The notes under the pieces were generated by a model. The model had not been told where the DNA came from. It worked only from the letters and a program-made list of their open reading frames with translations, and ran no database searches. The position numbers and the translations under genes are program-made. This document shows positions 16,721-24,254 of a DNA stretch of 64,000 nucleotides, one piece after another. Position 1 is the stretch's first letter. The number at the start of each line of letters is the position of its first letter. The stretch is from UBA7672 sp963784415 (GTDB lineage Bacteria; Pseudomonadota; Alphaproteobacteria; Caulobacterales; Hyphomonadaceae): positions 248,001 to 312,000 of the forward strand of contig CAWARK010000002.1 in assembly GCA_963784415.1 (NCBI GenBank), given 5' to 3'.

Positions 16721-16873
16721 GCTCATTCCGACGTCCTTCGACAAGCTCAGGATGAGGCGTCGGAATCCAGGAACGGTTTTGCTGCGGGTGCGGGGTTGAA
16801 GCTGCAAGCTCGGACAAGACGCGAGGCTCGCCCTGGATACCGACGTTCGTCGGTATGAGCGGGGAGAGAGACG
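16721..16873. repeat. Hairpin-pair repeat element, copy A (interrupted)
   Basis: This element matches the one at 24112-24233. Its right hairpin, ATACCGACG-TT-CGTCGGTAT (about 16837-16856), is flanked by CTGG before and GAGCGG after. Its left hairpin has arms ATTCCGACG/CGTCGGAAT, but its loop is 20-odd bases longer than in copy B, containing CTTCGACAAGCTCAGG. The spacer shares AACGGTT, TGCTGCGGG and TTGAAGCTGCAA with copy B. Confidence 0.8.
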
Positions 16874-16908
16874 TAGCTTGAGCGAGCGCACGTTGCACGC
16901 TGACTGGA

Positions 16909-17063
16909 TCCTGGCCTTCGCCGGGAACGCGTGTTCCACGCTTCCAGATCGTGAGTACATCAGCACCAATGGAGTCATGCTCGGCCTTGTGCCGGGCATC
17001 CTGGTTGGTAGCGCAGAGGGAATACGTCGCTGTTCCCTGCGTGGAGACAACCGGGATTCCCGG
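16909..17063. repeat. Cluster of further REP-like hairpins
   Basis: Three hairpins are seen: TCCTGGC-cttc-GCCGGGA (16909-16926), ATGCTCGGC-cttgt-GCCGGGCAT (16977-16999) and CCGGGA-t-TCCCGG (17051-17063). Each of the first two has one G-U type pair. They resemble different families of small extragenic palindromes and sit directly beside copy A. Confidence 0.65.
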
Positions 17064-17422
17064 GATGCGGCCTGCGGCCTTACCCGAGAATGACGGTTGG
17101 GTGGTTTTGGCTTCCTTTTGAATGTCGTTCGATGTCGGGAGCTGATTTTCGTGCGCTGCATCCGTGTGCCAATCACGGGTGTTGCGGTTGATGGTCATTC
17201 CAAAAAGCGAAGCGACGTTGGACACGAGCCAGACAAACGCGCGCAGCATGGCCTCCAGCAAAGGCTGGCGGCTTGATGGGGTAGTTACTCCGTATGAGCG
17301 CGGTTGTGTTCGAGTCATGTGGAGGATCATACGCCTGCACGGAGGCCGGCCGATTTGCCAAACGCTAATCCAGCATATTTCTTCAGCAAGTGATTGAGAT
17401 CACTCGGGAAGATTTTCGGGCA

Positions 17423-17455
17423 TTTGTTGGATAGCTGCGAGAGCTGTCCAACAAA
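17423..17455. repeat. Long-stem hairpin
   Basis: Arms of 14 bases, TTTGTTGGATAGCT and AGCTGTCCAACAAA, enclose a five-base loop; only one pair is a G-U type mismatch. There is no U-tract on either side. It lies about 95 bases past the end of the molybdoenzyme gene. It may be a terminator remnant or another repeat. Confidence 0.6.
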
Positions 17456-17498
17456 ATGGGGTGTAACTCGCGCCGCTATATCGTCGTCAAAGCGACGC

Positions 17499-17545
17499 GC
17501 ACGGTCCCGGTGATAGCCGTGGCAGCCGCTGCCACCGGGACGTGC
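17499..17545 (-). terminator. Hairpin just after the molybdoenzyme gene
   Basis: The arms GCACGGTCCCGGTG and CACCGGGACGTGC pair with one bulged G around a 20-base loop that itself holds GGCAG/CTGCC. It starts four bases after the stop of the 17549-19825 gene. The lack of a U-run makes intrinsic termination uncertain; it could instead protect the mRNA end. Confidence 0.5.
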
Positions 17546-17548
17546 AGA

Positions 17549-19825
17549 TCAGGCCATCGCCGCTTTCACGGCCGCAGCGGTGATCGGGATGTGCCGCAGG
17601 CGGGCGCCTGAGGCGTTGAAGATAGCGTTGCCGATGGCGGGGCCAACGACGGTGGTCGCGGGCTCGCCGAGGCCGACGGGGGCTTCGCCGCTTTCGACGA
17701 AGGTGATGTCGAGCTCGGGCACATCGGCGAGGCGGAGCGGCGTATAGGCGTTGAGGTTCAGCGCCTTCACATTGCCGTTCTCGAACTCCGTGCCTTCGTG
17801 CAGCGCCAGCGAGAGACCCCAGAGTGTTGCGCCCTGCACCTGTGCGAGCGCGCCGTCGGGATCAACGATGGTGCCGGCGTCGATGACGATGGTGAGCTTC
17901 TCGACCTTCACATTGCCGGTGGCCTTGTCGACGTTGACGCGGGCGACGCAGGCCGTCCACGTCGGCATGTCGCGCTCCTGGCCGAACGAGGTCGCGATGC
18001 CAAGGCCCGTGCCTGCGGGAAGCTGTCCGCCCCAGCCGGCTTTTTCGGCGGCGAGTTTGACGACATTGGCCTGACGCGATGCGCCGCCAACCGCGCTGGG
18101 GGCCGAGCCGGCATTGGCGCCTTCGGCTTTCAGGAGGTTGATGCGGAACTGCACGGGATCGGCGCCGATCTTGTGGGCGGCTTCGTCCATGAAGCTTTCG
18201 AGCGCCCAGTTGGTGAAGCCGGGTCCGACCGAACGCAGCCAGCCGGGACGGAAGGTCTGGTTGGCGAGATCGTTGGAGACCGCGCGGACCTTGTGGGCGC
18301 CGACGGAGTACCAGTGGTTGGCGCCGTTGATGGCGAAGGGGTCGTAGGGAACATCCTTCTCGCCCTTCGGCATGAAGAACGGCGCCATCACTTCAGTGGG
18401 CCAGCCGCACGCGACGTGCTGTTCCATCGCGATGGGGGCGTTGTCCTTGTCGAAGCCCATCTTCATTTTCTGGACGGAGGGCGAGCGCACCGAGTCGAAC
18501 TTTGAATCGCTTTCGCGGTCGAGCAGGATTTTCACCGGCTTGCCGATGGCTTTCGAGGCGAGCGCTGCGCCGACGGCATAGTCGCCATTGAGACGCCGGC
18601 CGAAACCGCCGCCGAGGCGATAGGTCTTCATCACGACATTGGTTTCTTCGACCTCAAGCGCCTTTGCGAGCCAGGGCAGGACGAGGCTCTGCCACTGGTT
18701 GCCGGTGTGGATCTCCCACTTGCCGTCCTTCTCGAAGGCCAGCGCGTTCACGGGCTCCATCTGGAAGTGGAGGGCGGTCGCGGTGGTGTAGGTGGCGTCG
18801 ATCGTAGTCTTGGCCTTCTTGAAAGCTGCGGCCGTGTTGGTGTCGGCAGCGGGAAGGACGGAGCCTTTCCTGGGGTCGGCGATCAGTTTCGTTGAGCGAT
18901 CCTGAATGTCCTTCTCGGAGACGTTCATTGTCGGCGTGTTCTGGTATTCCAGTGTGATCGCAGCGGCGGCTTTCTTTGCAGCGTACCAGCTGTCGGCGAT
19001 GACGACGGCCCAGCCGGGGACCGTGTTGGAGGGATCCTTCAGGACGACGGTCTGGATATAGCCTTTGATGTCCTTTGCGGGGGCATCCATCACATAGTTG
19101 ACCTGGCCACCATTCCGCGTCGGCGGAATGATGGGATAGCCGTAGACCATGCCATCGACTTTCGCGTCGATGCCGTAGATCGCAGCGCCGGTGGTCTTCT
19201 CGACGATGTCGAGGGCTGCGACCGGCTTGCCGATCAGCTTGCGCTCGGCGACCGGTTTCATCGGCAGCTTGGCGACTTCTTCCGGCGTAAAGGTTTTCGA
19301 CAGGCCGCCGCGGCGGATGATGTCCTTGAAGGAAATCTTCTTGTCGCCCGAGACAACATGGCTGTCGGCGGTGGAGCAGGTGGCGGGATCGATGCCGAGC
19401 GCGGTCGCGCCTGCTTCGATCATCGCCATGCGGCCGGCAGCGCCCGCCTGGCTGTAGAGGGGATAGGACTGCCAGATCGACCACGAGCCGCCGGTGGCCA
19501 TCAGGCCCCATTTTGGATCGCTGTCGACCTGATTGACGCGGACGTCTTCCCACTTCGCATTGAGTTCGTCGGCGACGATGCGGGCGATCGCGGTGCCGAC
19601 ATGCTGGCCCATCTCGGCGCGGATGACGTTCACGGTGATGATGCCGTTATTGTCGATCACGTACCACTGTGTCGGCTCGTAGGCCGGAGCGGTCGAGGCG
19701 GTTTCCGTGTTGCCGCATGCGGTGAGGAAGGAGAAGGCGACGCCGGTTCCGACGGCGGCGATGAGGAAGCCGCGGCGGGAGAGGTCGGGGGTCGCGGGCG
19801 TTTCAGCCTGGTTGCGCAGTTTCAT
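17549..19825 (-). CDS. iorB: Molybdopterin-binding aldehyde/isoquinoline oxidoreductase large subunit
   Basis: The 758-residue xanthine-oxidase-family large subunit is of the IorB type. A twin-arginine signal (SRRGFLIAAVGTG, RR at 17-18) runs into FSFLTAC, so the protein may be exported folded and lipid-anchored at C37. The catalytic molybdenum-site glutamate is E721 (GLGEPATTVVGPAIGNA). A motif MKTYRLGGGFGRRLNGDYA also fits the family. These enzymes hydroxylate N-heterocycles or oxidise aldehydes and pass electrons through the 2Fe-2S subunit encoded just upstream. The four-base gap to iorA supports one operon. The actual substrate is unknown. Confidence 0.9.
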   Translation of the reverse strand: MKLRNQAETPATPDLSRRGFLIAAVGTGVAFSFLTACGNTETASTAPAYEPTQWYVIDNNGIITVNVIRAEMGQHVGTAIARIVADELNAKWEDVRVNQVDSDPKWGLMATGGSWSIWQSYPLYSQAGAAGRMAMIEAGATALGIDPATCSTADSHVVSGDKKISFKDIIRRGGLSKTFTPEEVAKLPMKPVAERKLIGKPVAALDIVEKTTGAAIYGIDAKVDGMVYGYPIIPPTRNGGQVNYVMDAPAKDIKGYIQTVVLKDPSNTVPGWAVVIADSWYAAKKAAAAITLEYQNTPTMNVSEKDIQDRSTKLIADPRKGSVLPAADTNTAAAFKKAKTTIDATYTTATALHFQMEPVNALAFEKDGKWEIHTGNQWQSLVLPWLAKALEVEETNVVMKTYRLGGGFGRRLNGDYAVGAALASKAIGKPVKILLDRESDSKFDSVRSPSVQKMKMGFDKDNAPIAMEQHVACGWPTEVMAPFFMPKGEKDVPYDPFAINGANHWYSVGAHKVRAVSNDLANQTFRPGWLRSVGPGFTNWALESFMDEAAHKIGADPVQFRINLLKAEGANAGSAPSAVGGASRQANVVKLAAEKAGWGGQLPAGTGLGIATSFGQERDMPTWTACVARVNVDKATGNVKVEKLTIVIDAGTIVDPDGALAQVQGATLWGLSLALHEGTEFENGNVKALNLNAYTPLRLADVPELDITFVESGEAPVGLGEPATTVVGPAIGNAIFNASGARLRHIPITAAAVKAAMA

Positions 19826-19829
19826 GTGA

Positions 19830-20291
19830 TCAGCCCCCCTTCATCGTGTTGGCAGCCTGACGCACAGCGGCACGGATGCGCACGTAGGTCATGCAGCGGC
19901 AGAGATTGCCGGTCATCTGCGCGTCGATGTCGGCGTCGGAGATGTTCGGGTTGTCTTTCAGGACTGCGGCGGCCTGCATGATCTGGCCGGACTGGCAGTA
20001 GCCGCATTGCGGGACTTGCAATTCCTGCCATGCTTTCTGGACCGGATGCTGGCCCTTGGGGTCGAGGCCCTCGATGGTGGTGATCTCCTTGCCGTCGACC
20101 GCGCTGACCGGCGTGACGCAGGAGCGGGCCGCCTTGCCGCCGATGTGGACGGTGCAGGCGCCGCACATGCCGATGCCGCAACCGAACTTGGTGCCGGTGA
20201 GCCCGGCCTCGTCACGAATGACCCAGAGCAGTGGCGTGTCGGCCTCGGCCGTCACCTCCATCTTCTTTCCGTTGAGTGTGAAGCTCGTCAT
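19830..20291 (-). CDS. iorA: 2Fe-2S subunit of the molybdenum hydroxylase
   Basis: The 153-residue partner of the large subunit has eight cysteine ligands. The N-terminal plant-type cluster uses C38, C43, C46 and C58 (FGCGIGMCGACTVHI). The second cluster uses C96, C99, C131 and C133 (QCGYCQSGQ and CRCMTY). The ATG at 20291 has GGAGGAAG seven bases upstream; the upstream extension to 20327 is rejected. It has no signal peptide and is probably co-exported with the Tat substrate. No FAD subunit gene is adjacent, as is usual for the Ior type, which hands electrons to cytochrome c or another acceptor. Confidence 0.93.
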   Translation of the reverse strand: MTSFTLNGKKMEVTAEADTPLLWVIRDEAGLTGTKFGCGIGMCGACTVHIGGKAARSCVTPVSAVDGKEITTIEGLDPKGQHPVQKAWQELQVPQCGYCQSGQIMQAAAVLKDNPNISDADIDAQMTGNLCRCMTYVRIRAAVRQAANTMKGG

Positions 20292-20508
20292 GGCGACTTC
20301 CTCCGAACGATGCAGGCGCATCGGCATGTTTGCCGGTTGTTGGAACCTGTCCAGCGGGCGAAACGAGAGGATTTGCCCCGCAGAACCAAGGGTTTCCGCA
20401 AAATCCGCAACACCGAGAAGGCGCTGACGCGACCGCTATATTTGGCAGCAAATAGCGGAATTATTTCAGCGTGTTGAGCGCATACGTGAGAGCAAGTCGC
20501 AACAAGAA

Positions 20509-20542
20509 GAAGCCGCCGCCTGCGTGTGCAAACGGCGGCTTC
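20509..20542 (-). terminator. Rho-independent terminator of the cytochrome c gene
   Basis: On the minus strand GAAGCCGCCG and CGGCGGCTTC form a 10-base GC-rich stem, followed by TTCTTGTT. It begins 26 bases after the cytochrome stop and separates it from iorA. Confidence 0.78.
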
Positions 20543-20567
20543 ATCCGTGTTGGATCTGGCGTCGAGC

Positions 20568-21269
20568 CTAGTGCGGCGCGGGCGTCGCCGGAGCGGGCGT
20601 TGCGGGCGCCGGTGTCGCGCCCGGAGCAGCGGGAGCTGCGCCATCGGCGGGCGGTGTTGCGGGGGCGGCGCCGTCAGCCGGAGCGGCGGCGGGCGTTGCC
20701 GGAAGCGGCGCGGGGAGCGGCACGCTGGAGCTGCCGTTCGAGCGCAGGAAGGCGATGAGGTTGATGCGGTCCTGCACGCCAGTGATGCGGCTGTTGATGC
20801 CGGCGAAGTTCATCAGCGTGGCGGGCGCATAGCCCTTCGGACGCTCGAGGAAGTGGTCGAGATGCTCGTAATCCCAGACCGTGCCGTCGGCGCCTTTTTC
20901 GGTGATCGAGCCAGCGCCGGTCGAATACTTGAAGCCTTCGTGCGAGCCGATCTTGCGGCCGAGAACGGCGAACAGGTTCGGGCCCTGCAGGTTGGGGCCG
21001 CCCTGGTCGAAGTTGTGGCACTGCAGGCACTTCTTGTGTTGCTCTTCGCCCTTGGCGAGGTCGGCGGCTAGCAGGAGCGTGCCGTAGTCGCGCGGGCCTT
21101 CGACGACGGCGGGGCCGCCAGCGCCAGCTTCCTCGACTTCGACGTAATAGCCGGGGTTCTTGTGTTCCGAATGATGGAACATCGCGTGCGCGGCTTCATT
21201 CAGGCCGATAAAGGCGAGGCCGGTTCCAAGGACACAGAACGCAATCTTGTTGAAGCCCAGATCACTCAT
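20568..21269 (-). CDS. Membrane-anchored class I cytochrome c (CycM-like)
   Basis: The 233-residue protein begins with an uncleaved-looking membrane helix (residues 8-24) and has a periplasmic cytochrome c domain. The haem site is C81-L-Q-C84-H85, and the axial methionine is M153 in PATLMNFAGI. The layout matches CycM/c552-type cytochromes that pass electrons from the bc1 complex to oxidases. After residue 180 comes an Ala/Pro-rich tail of about 50 residues, unusual for the family and similar to the tail of the DsbA-like protein at 11517-12311. A terminator separates it from the iorAB pair, so common transcription is doubtful. Confidence 0.9.
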   Translation of the reverse strand: MSDLGFNKIAFCVLGTGLAFIGLNEAAHAMFHHSEHKNPGYYVEVEEAGAGGPAVVEGPRDYGTLLLAADLAKGEEQHKKCLQCHNFDQGGPNLQGPNLFAVLGRKIGSHEGFKYSTGAGSITEKGADGTVWDYEHLDHFLERPKGYAPATLMNFAGINSRITGVQDRINLIAFLRSNGSSSVPLPAPLPATPAAAPADGAAPATPPADGAAPAAPGATPAPATPAPATPAPH

Positions 21270-21306
21270 GGGGTTGCCCTGCTCCAGTCCCTCAAACGCG
21301 TAAAGA

Positions 21307-21323
21307 GGGCTCGATTCGAGCCC
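21307..21323. repeat. Perfect 17-base palindrome in the cytochrome c leader
   Basis: GGGCTCGA and TCGAGCCC are separated by one base, 38 bases before the cytochrome start. It could be an operator or an mRNA leader hairpin. No regulator is identified. Confidence 0.5.
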
Positions 21324-21469
21324 ACGCGCGCGAGGCTTTCTGACATTTCAGCGCAAATGCGGCAACCATGGATTATCCGGCGAAATGACGCACGGAGGGG
21401 TGGGGAGGGAGGGGGCTAAGCCCCTATTTCTGTTGCCGAGTTCCGCTGGAGCAAGGCATAGAGGCGGCC

Positions 21470-22321
21470 ATGAACAAGATCGCTTTTCAGGGGGAGTTGG
21501 GCGCCAACTCCCATATCGCCTGCCGCGAGGTCCATCCGGACTTCGAGCCTTTGCCGTGCCCGACCTTCGAGGACGTGTTCCAGGCGGCGGCGACGGGGGA
21601 GGCGAAACTGGCCATGATCCCTGTGGAGAACTCGATCGCGGGACGGGTGGCGGACATCCACCACCTGCTGCCGACCTCGCCGCTGCAGATCATCGCCGAG
21701 CACTTCATGCCGATCCGGTTCCAGCTGATGGGCCTGCCGGGGTCGAAGCTGGCGGACATCAAGGGCGCGCACAGCCACATCATGGGTCTGGGCCAGTGCC
21801 GCAACTTCATGCGGTCGCGCGGCATTACCGCGAAGGTGAGTTCGGACACGGCCGGCGCCGCGCGCGAAGTCAAAGAGCTGGGCGACCCGACGCAGGCCGC
21901 GATCGCGCCAAGGCTGGCGGCTGAGGTCTACGGCCTCGACATCCTGGCGGAGAATATCGAGGACCACGCGCACAACACGACGCGCTTCGTGATCATGAGT
22001 CTTGAAGGCTCTGTGCCCGACAAAAGCGAAGGCTCTAACTGGGTGACGGCATTTGTGTTCCGCGTGCGCAACGTGCCGTCGGCGCTCTACAAGGCGATGG
22101 GCGGCTTTGCGACCAACGGCGTCAACATGACGAAGCTGGAGAGCTACCAGATCGGCGGTTCCTTCTCGGCGACGCAGTTCTATGCCGAGATCGAGGGGCA
22201 TCCGGACGATGCGCCTGTGCAGCGCGCGCTTGAGGAACTCGGCTTCTTCTCGACGCAGGTTCGCCATCTGGGCGTGTTCTCCGCGCATCCGTTTCGCGGG
22301 CGTGCGTCGACTGCGGGATAA
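21470..22321 (+). CDS. pheA: Prephenate dehydratase
   Basis: The 283-residue monofunctional dehydratase converts prephenate to phenylpyruvate in phenylalanine synthesis. The catalytic NTTRF motif is at 169-173 (HNTTRFVIM). A C-terminal ACT domain (about 190-270) with GVNMTKLESYQ senses phenylalanine for feedback inhibition. No chorismate mutase domain is fused; a mutase-like gene lies at 57272. It stands alone, divergent from the cytochrome gene. Confidence 0.96.
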   Translation: MNKIAFQGELGANSHIACREVHPDFEPLPCPTFEDVFQAAATGEAKLAMIPVENSIAGRVADIHHLLPTSPLQIIAEHFMPIRFQLMGLPGSKLADIKGAHSHIMGLGQCRNFMRSRGITAKVSSDTAGAAREVKELGDPTQAAIAPRLAAEVYGLDILAENIEDHAHNTTRFVIMSLEGSVPDKSEGSNWVTAFVFRVRNVPSALYKAMGGFATNGVNMTKLESYQIGGSFSATQFYAEIEGHPDDAPVQRALEELGFFSTQVRHLGVFSAHPFRGRASTAG

Positions 22322-22838
22322 GACTGCGGGATGAACAGCGTCCGCGCGCTGTGTTTCAGGAAAATTGTAACGGCCCGCGACATGCCCCGAGCTGGCCATG
22401 TCTCGAACACAATTGGGCAGTGGTGTTCGCCCGTAGATTGCGGCGGGCTGACCCGTTTCTGGCACGCCACAGCTACGCACAAGGCAATTCAGGCCCGATT
22501 CAAAGGCTGAATTCCGGATATGCAGTATACGGACTGTATTCGCGCGCGTGGCGTAATCGCCGGCGCATTGCGGCCACATATCTCAACGCGATCATCACTG
22601 GATTTACTGGGTGTTGCTCTCGGGTCACCCGCCGATGATTAATCCTCATCTGCTGCGGAACTGGTTTGAGCCGTACCTATTTAAGCAGGCATATCGACCC
22701 GTGCTGGGTGGATAGTGGTTCACGACGGACGTCTTCATGACGCGCGGCGGGGCCGGGACTGAAACCAGAGCGGGTATGACTGTCGGGATCACGCAATCCC
22801 TTCGGAACCCTGCTCCTGACACAACTGGAGTTTTCCCC
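22322..22838. other. 517-base intergenic stretch
   Basis: No gene is supported here: a 95-codon plus-strand frame has no ribosome site and a composition unlike its neighbours. The base composition is less GC-rich than average from about 22480 to 22690. A small inverted repeat GGGAT/ATCCC lies near 22787-22803, in the leader of the barrel-protein gene. No tRNA or known RNA fold is recognised. Confidence 0.5.
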
Positions 22839-23318
22839 ATGAAACTGAAACTTGCTCTCGCAGCCGCCTCGATGTTGGTTGCTCCCGCCTTCATGTCTGC
22901 ACAAGCGCAGACATCCGGCGTCTACGTCTCCGGCGGTTACACGCAGTTCAACGGCGACGGCGGCGCTGACCTTGGCGCTATCACCGGTCGCGTTGGCGTC
23001 AACATCACCCCGTACGTCGCCATCGAAGGCGAAGGTTCGTTCGGCGTGAAAGGCGACAGCGGCACCGATCTCGACAACGAACTCGGCGCTTTCGTCGTGG
23101 CCAAGCTGCCGCTCAGCCCGTCGTTCGACGTGTTCGCGCGTGTCGGCGCATCGCGCATCGAAACCTCGCCGGGTGGTTCTGAAGACGGCGTCGCCTACGG
23201 CGCTGGCGGTACGTTCAACCTGACGCCGATCGACGGCATCCGTGCTGACTGGACCCGCCATGATTACGACGTCGGCAATGCCGACGCGTACTCGCTGTCT
23301 TACGTTCGCAAATTCTAG
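22839..23318 (+). CDS. Small outer-membrane beta-barrel protein
   Basis: The 159-residue protein has a clear signal peptide (MKLKLALAAASML to about SAQA). It is followed by alternating short strands: GVYVSGGYTQF, AITGRVGVNIT, YVAIEGEGSFG, LGAFVVAKLPL, FDVFARVGASRIE and GVAYGAGGTFNL. It ends in YSLSYVRKF, with the C-terminal aromatic typical of barrel proteins. The size and pattern suggest an eight-strand OmpA/OprF-type porin-like barrel; function unknown. The ATG at 22839 has GGAG upstream, and a strong terminator follows. Confidence 0.85.
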   Translation: MKLKLALAAASMLVAPAFMSAQAQTSGVYVSGGYTQFNGDGGADLGAITGRVGVNITPYVAIEGEGSFGVKGDSGTDLDNELGAFVVAKLPLSPSFDVFARVGASRIETSPGGSEDGVAYGAGGTFNLTPIDGIRADWTRHDYDVGNADAYSLSYVRKF

Positions 23319-23391
23319 GCGTCCGTAAGTTCTAGCATCCGCTAGTTCAAGACGATCCAGCGCTTGTAAAAAGCGCAGGTCTGATACGAGG

Positions 23392-23424
23392 CACCCCGCG
23401 AATTTCGCGGGGTGTTTTCGTTTT
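23392..23424 (+). terminator. Strong Rho-independent terminator
   Basis: CACCCCGCGAA and TTCGCGGGGTG form a near-perfect stem followed by TTTTCGTTTT. It ends the transcript of the barrel-protein gene, 74 bases after its stop. Confidence 0.9.
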
Positions 23425-23458
23425 CGGGGTCATGCAAGGATCGGCGCGGGAGGACGCC

Positions 23459-24088
23459 ATGCCCGAGATTCGCATCACCGAGCTTGAACCATACGACGGC
23501 GAGGGGCTCGACCATGTCTATGCCCTGTATGCAGCGTCGATCCTGCGCGCAGAGCAGAGACCGGAGGCAGAGTTCAGATCGCTGATCCGGCGGGCGGACT
23601 ATCGTTTCGTGGTCGCAAGGCTGGACGAGGCGATCATCGGCTTTGCCGTGTCATGGGTTCCGGAAGGCGGCGATTTCTGGCTGTTCGAGTATGCCGCCGT
23701 GTCGCCCGAGGCGCGCGGCAACAAGATCGGCTCGCATCTCCTGCTGGCCAGCCGTGAGCTGATCGGTATTGAACGGACGGCGTTGATCGAGGTGGATGCG
23801 AATACGGGCTCGGACGAACAGGCCAAGCGGCTGGAGTTCTACAAGCGGCTGGGCTGCCGGCAGCTGGCTGGGCTTGAATACCTGCTGCCACTGGATGCGT
23901 TCGGGCAGCCGCCGCCCATGCTGATGCTGGCGATGATCCATCCCGATGTGACCAGCGTGCCGGTGATGGTGGTGGAGGAATGGCTGCGACGCATCTATTC
24001 CGAAGCGTATGGCAAGGGGCTGGATGATCCGCGGCTGGCGCGCATGATCGACCCGCTGCCGGACGATGTGCCACTGTTCGTGCTCTGA
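23459..24088 (+). CDS. GNAT-family N-acetyltransferase
   Basis: The 209-residue GNAT protein binds acetyl-CoA through motif A (YAAVSPEARGNKIGSHLL), with the usual strands GFAVSWV and LIEVDANTG around it. The substrate is unknown. The ATG at 23459 has GGAGG five bases upstream, better than the ATG at 23432. The last 60 residues (PVMVVEEWLRRIYSEAYG to the end) extend past the normal GNAT core and might help bind a partner or substrate. It stands alone after a terminator and is followed by a repeat element. Confidence 0.83.
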   Translation: MPEIRITELEPYDGEGLDHVYALYAASILRAEQRPEAEFRSLIRRADYRFVVARLDEAIIGFAVSWVPEGGDFWLFEYAAVSPEARGNKIGSHLLLASRELIGIERTALIEVDANTGSDEQAKRLEFYKRLGCRQLAGLEYLLPLDAFGQPPPMLMLAMIHPDVTSVPVMVVEEWLRRIYSEAYGKGLDDPRLARMIDPLPDDVPLFVL

Positions 24089-24111
24089 GATGGCAGAGTG
24101 CTGAACGTTCT

Positions 24112-24233
24112 CCGCTCATCCCGACGAACGTCGGGATCCAGGAACGGTTGTGCTGCGGGCGCAGGCTTGAAGCTGCAATTCAGAACCAGGTTTGAGGTCC
24201 GACCTGGATCCCGACGTTCGTCGGGATGAGCGG
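24112..24233. repeat. Hairpin-pair repeat element, copy B (MITE/REP-like)
   Basis: The left 31 bases (24112-24142) are the exact reverse complement of the right 31 bases (24203-24233). Each end also folds on itself: ATCCCGACG/CGTCGGGAT around AA on the left and around TT on the right. The 60-base spacer has no coding potential. A related copy lies at 16721-16873. Confidence 0.88.
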
Positions 24234-24254
24234 GGAGAGGACCGTGCTAACTAG

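Larger units (their letters stand above)
16574..17548. other. Non-coding island rich in hairpin repeats
   Basis: No convincing gene is seen in this 975-base stretch. Frames up to 213 codons exist on the minus strand, but they cross repeat hairpins and lack ribosome sites. The left 500 bases are a mosaic of REP/MITE-like elements (listed separately). From about 17100 to 17420 nothing is recognised. The right end holds two hairpins, at 17423-17455 and 17499-17545. Confidence 0.75.

Noticed and set aside
16689..17330. 213- and 160-codon minus-strand frames in the repeat island
   Set aside because: They run through hairpin repeats, lack ribosome sites and show no domain.
22351..22638. 95-codon plus-strand frame after pheA
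   Set aside because: No ribosome site, odd composition and no recognisable features.
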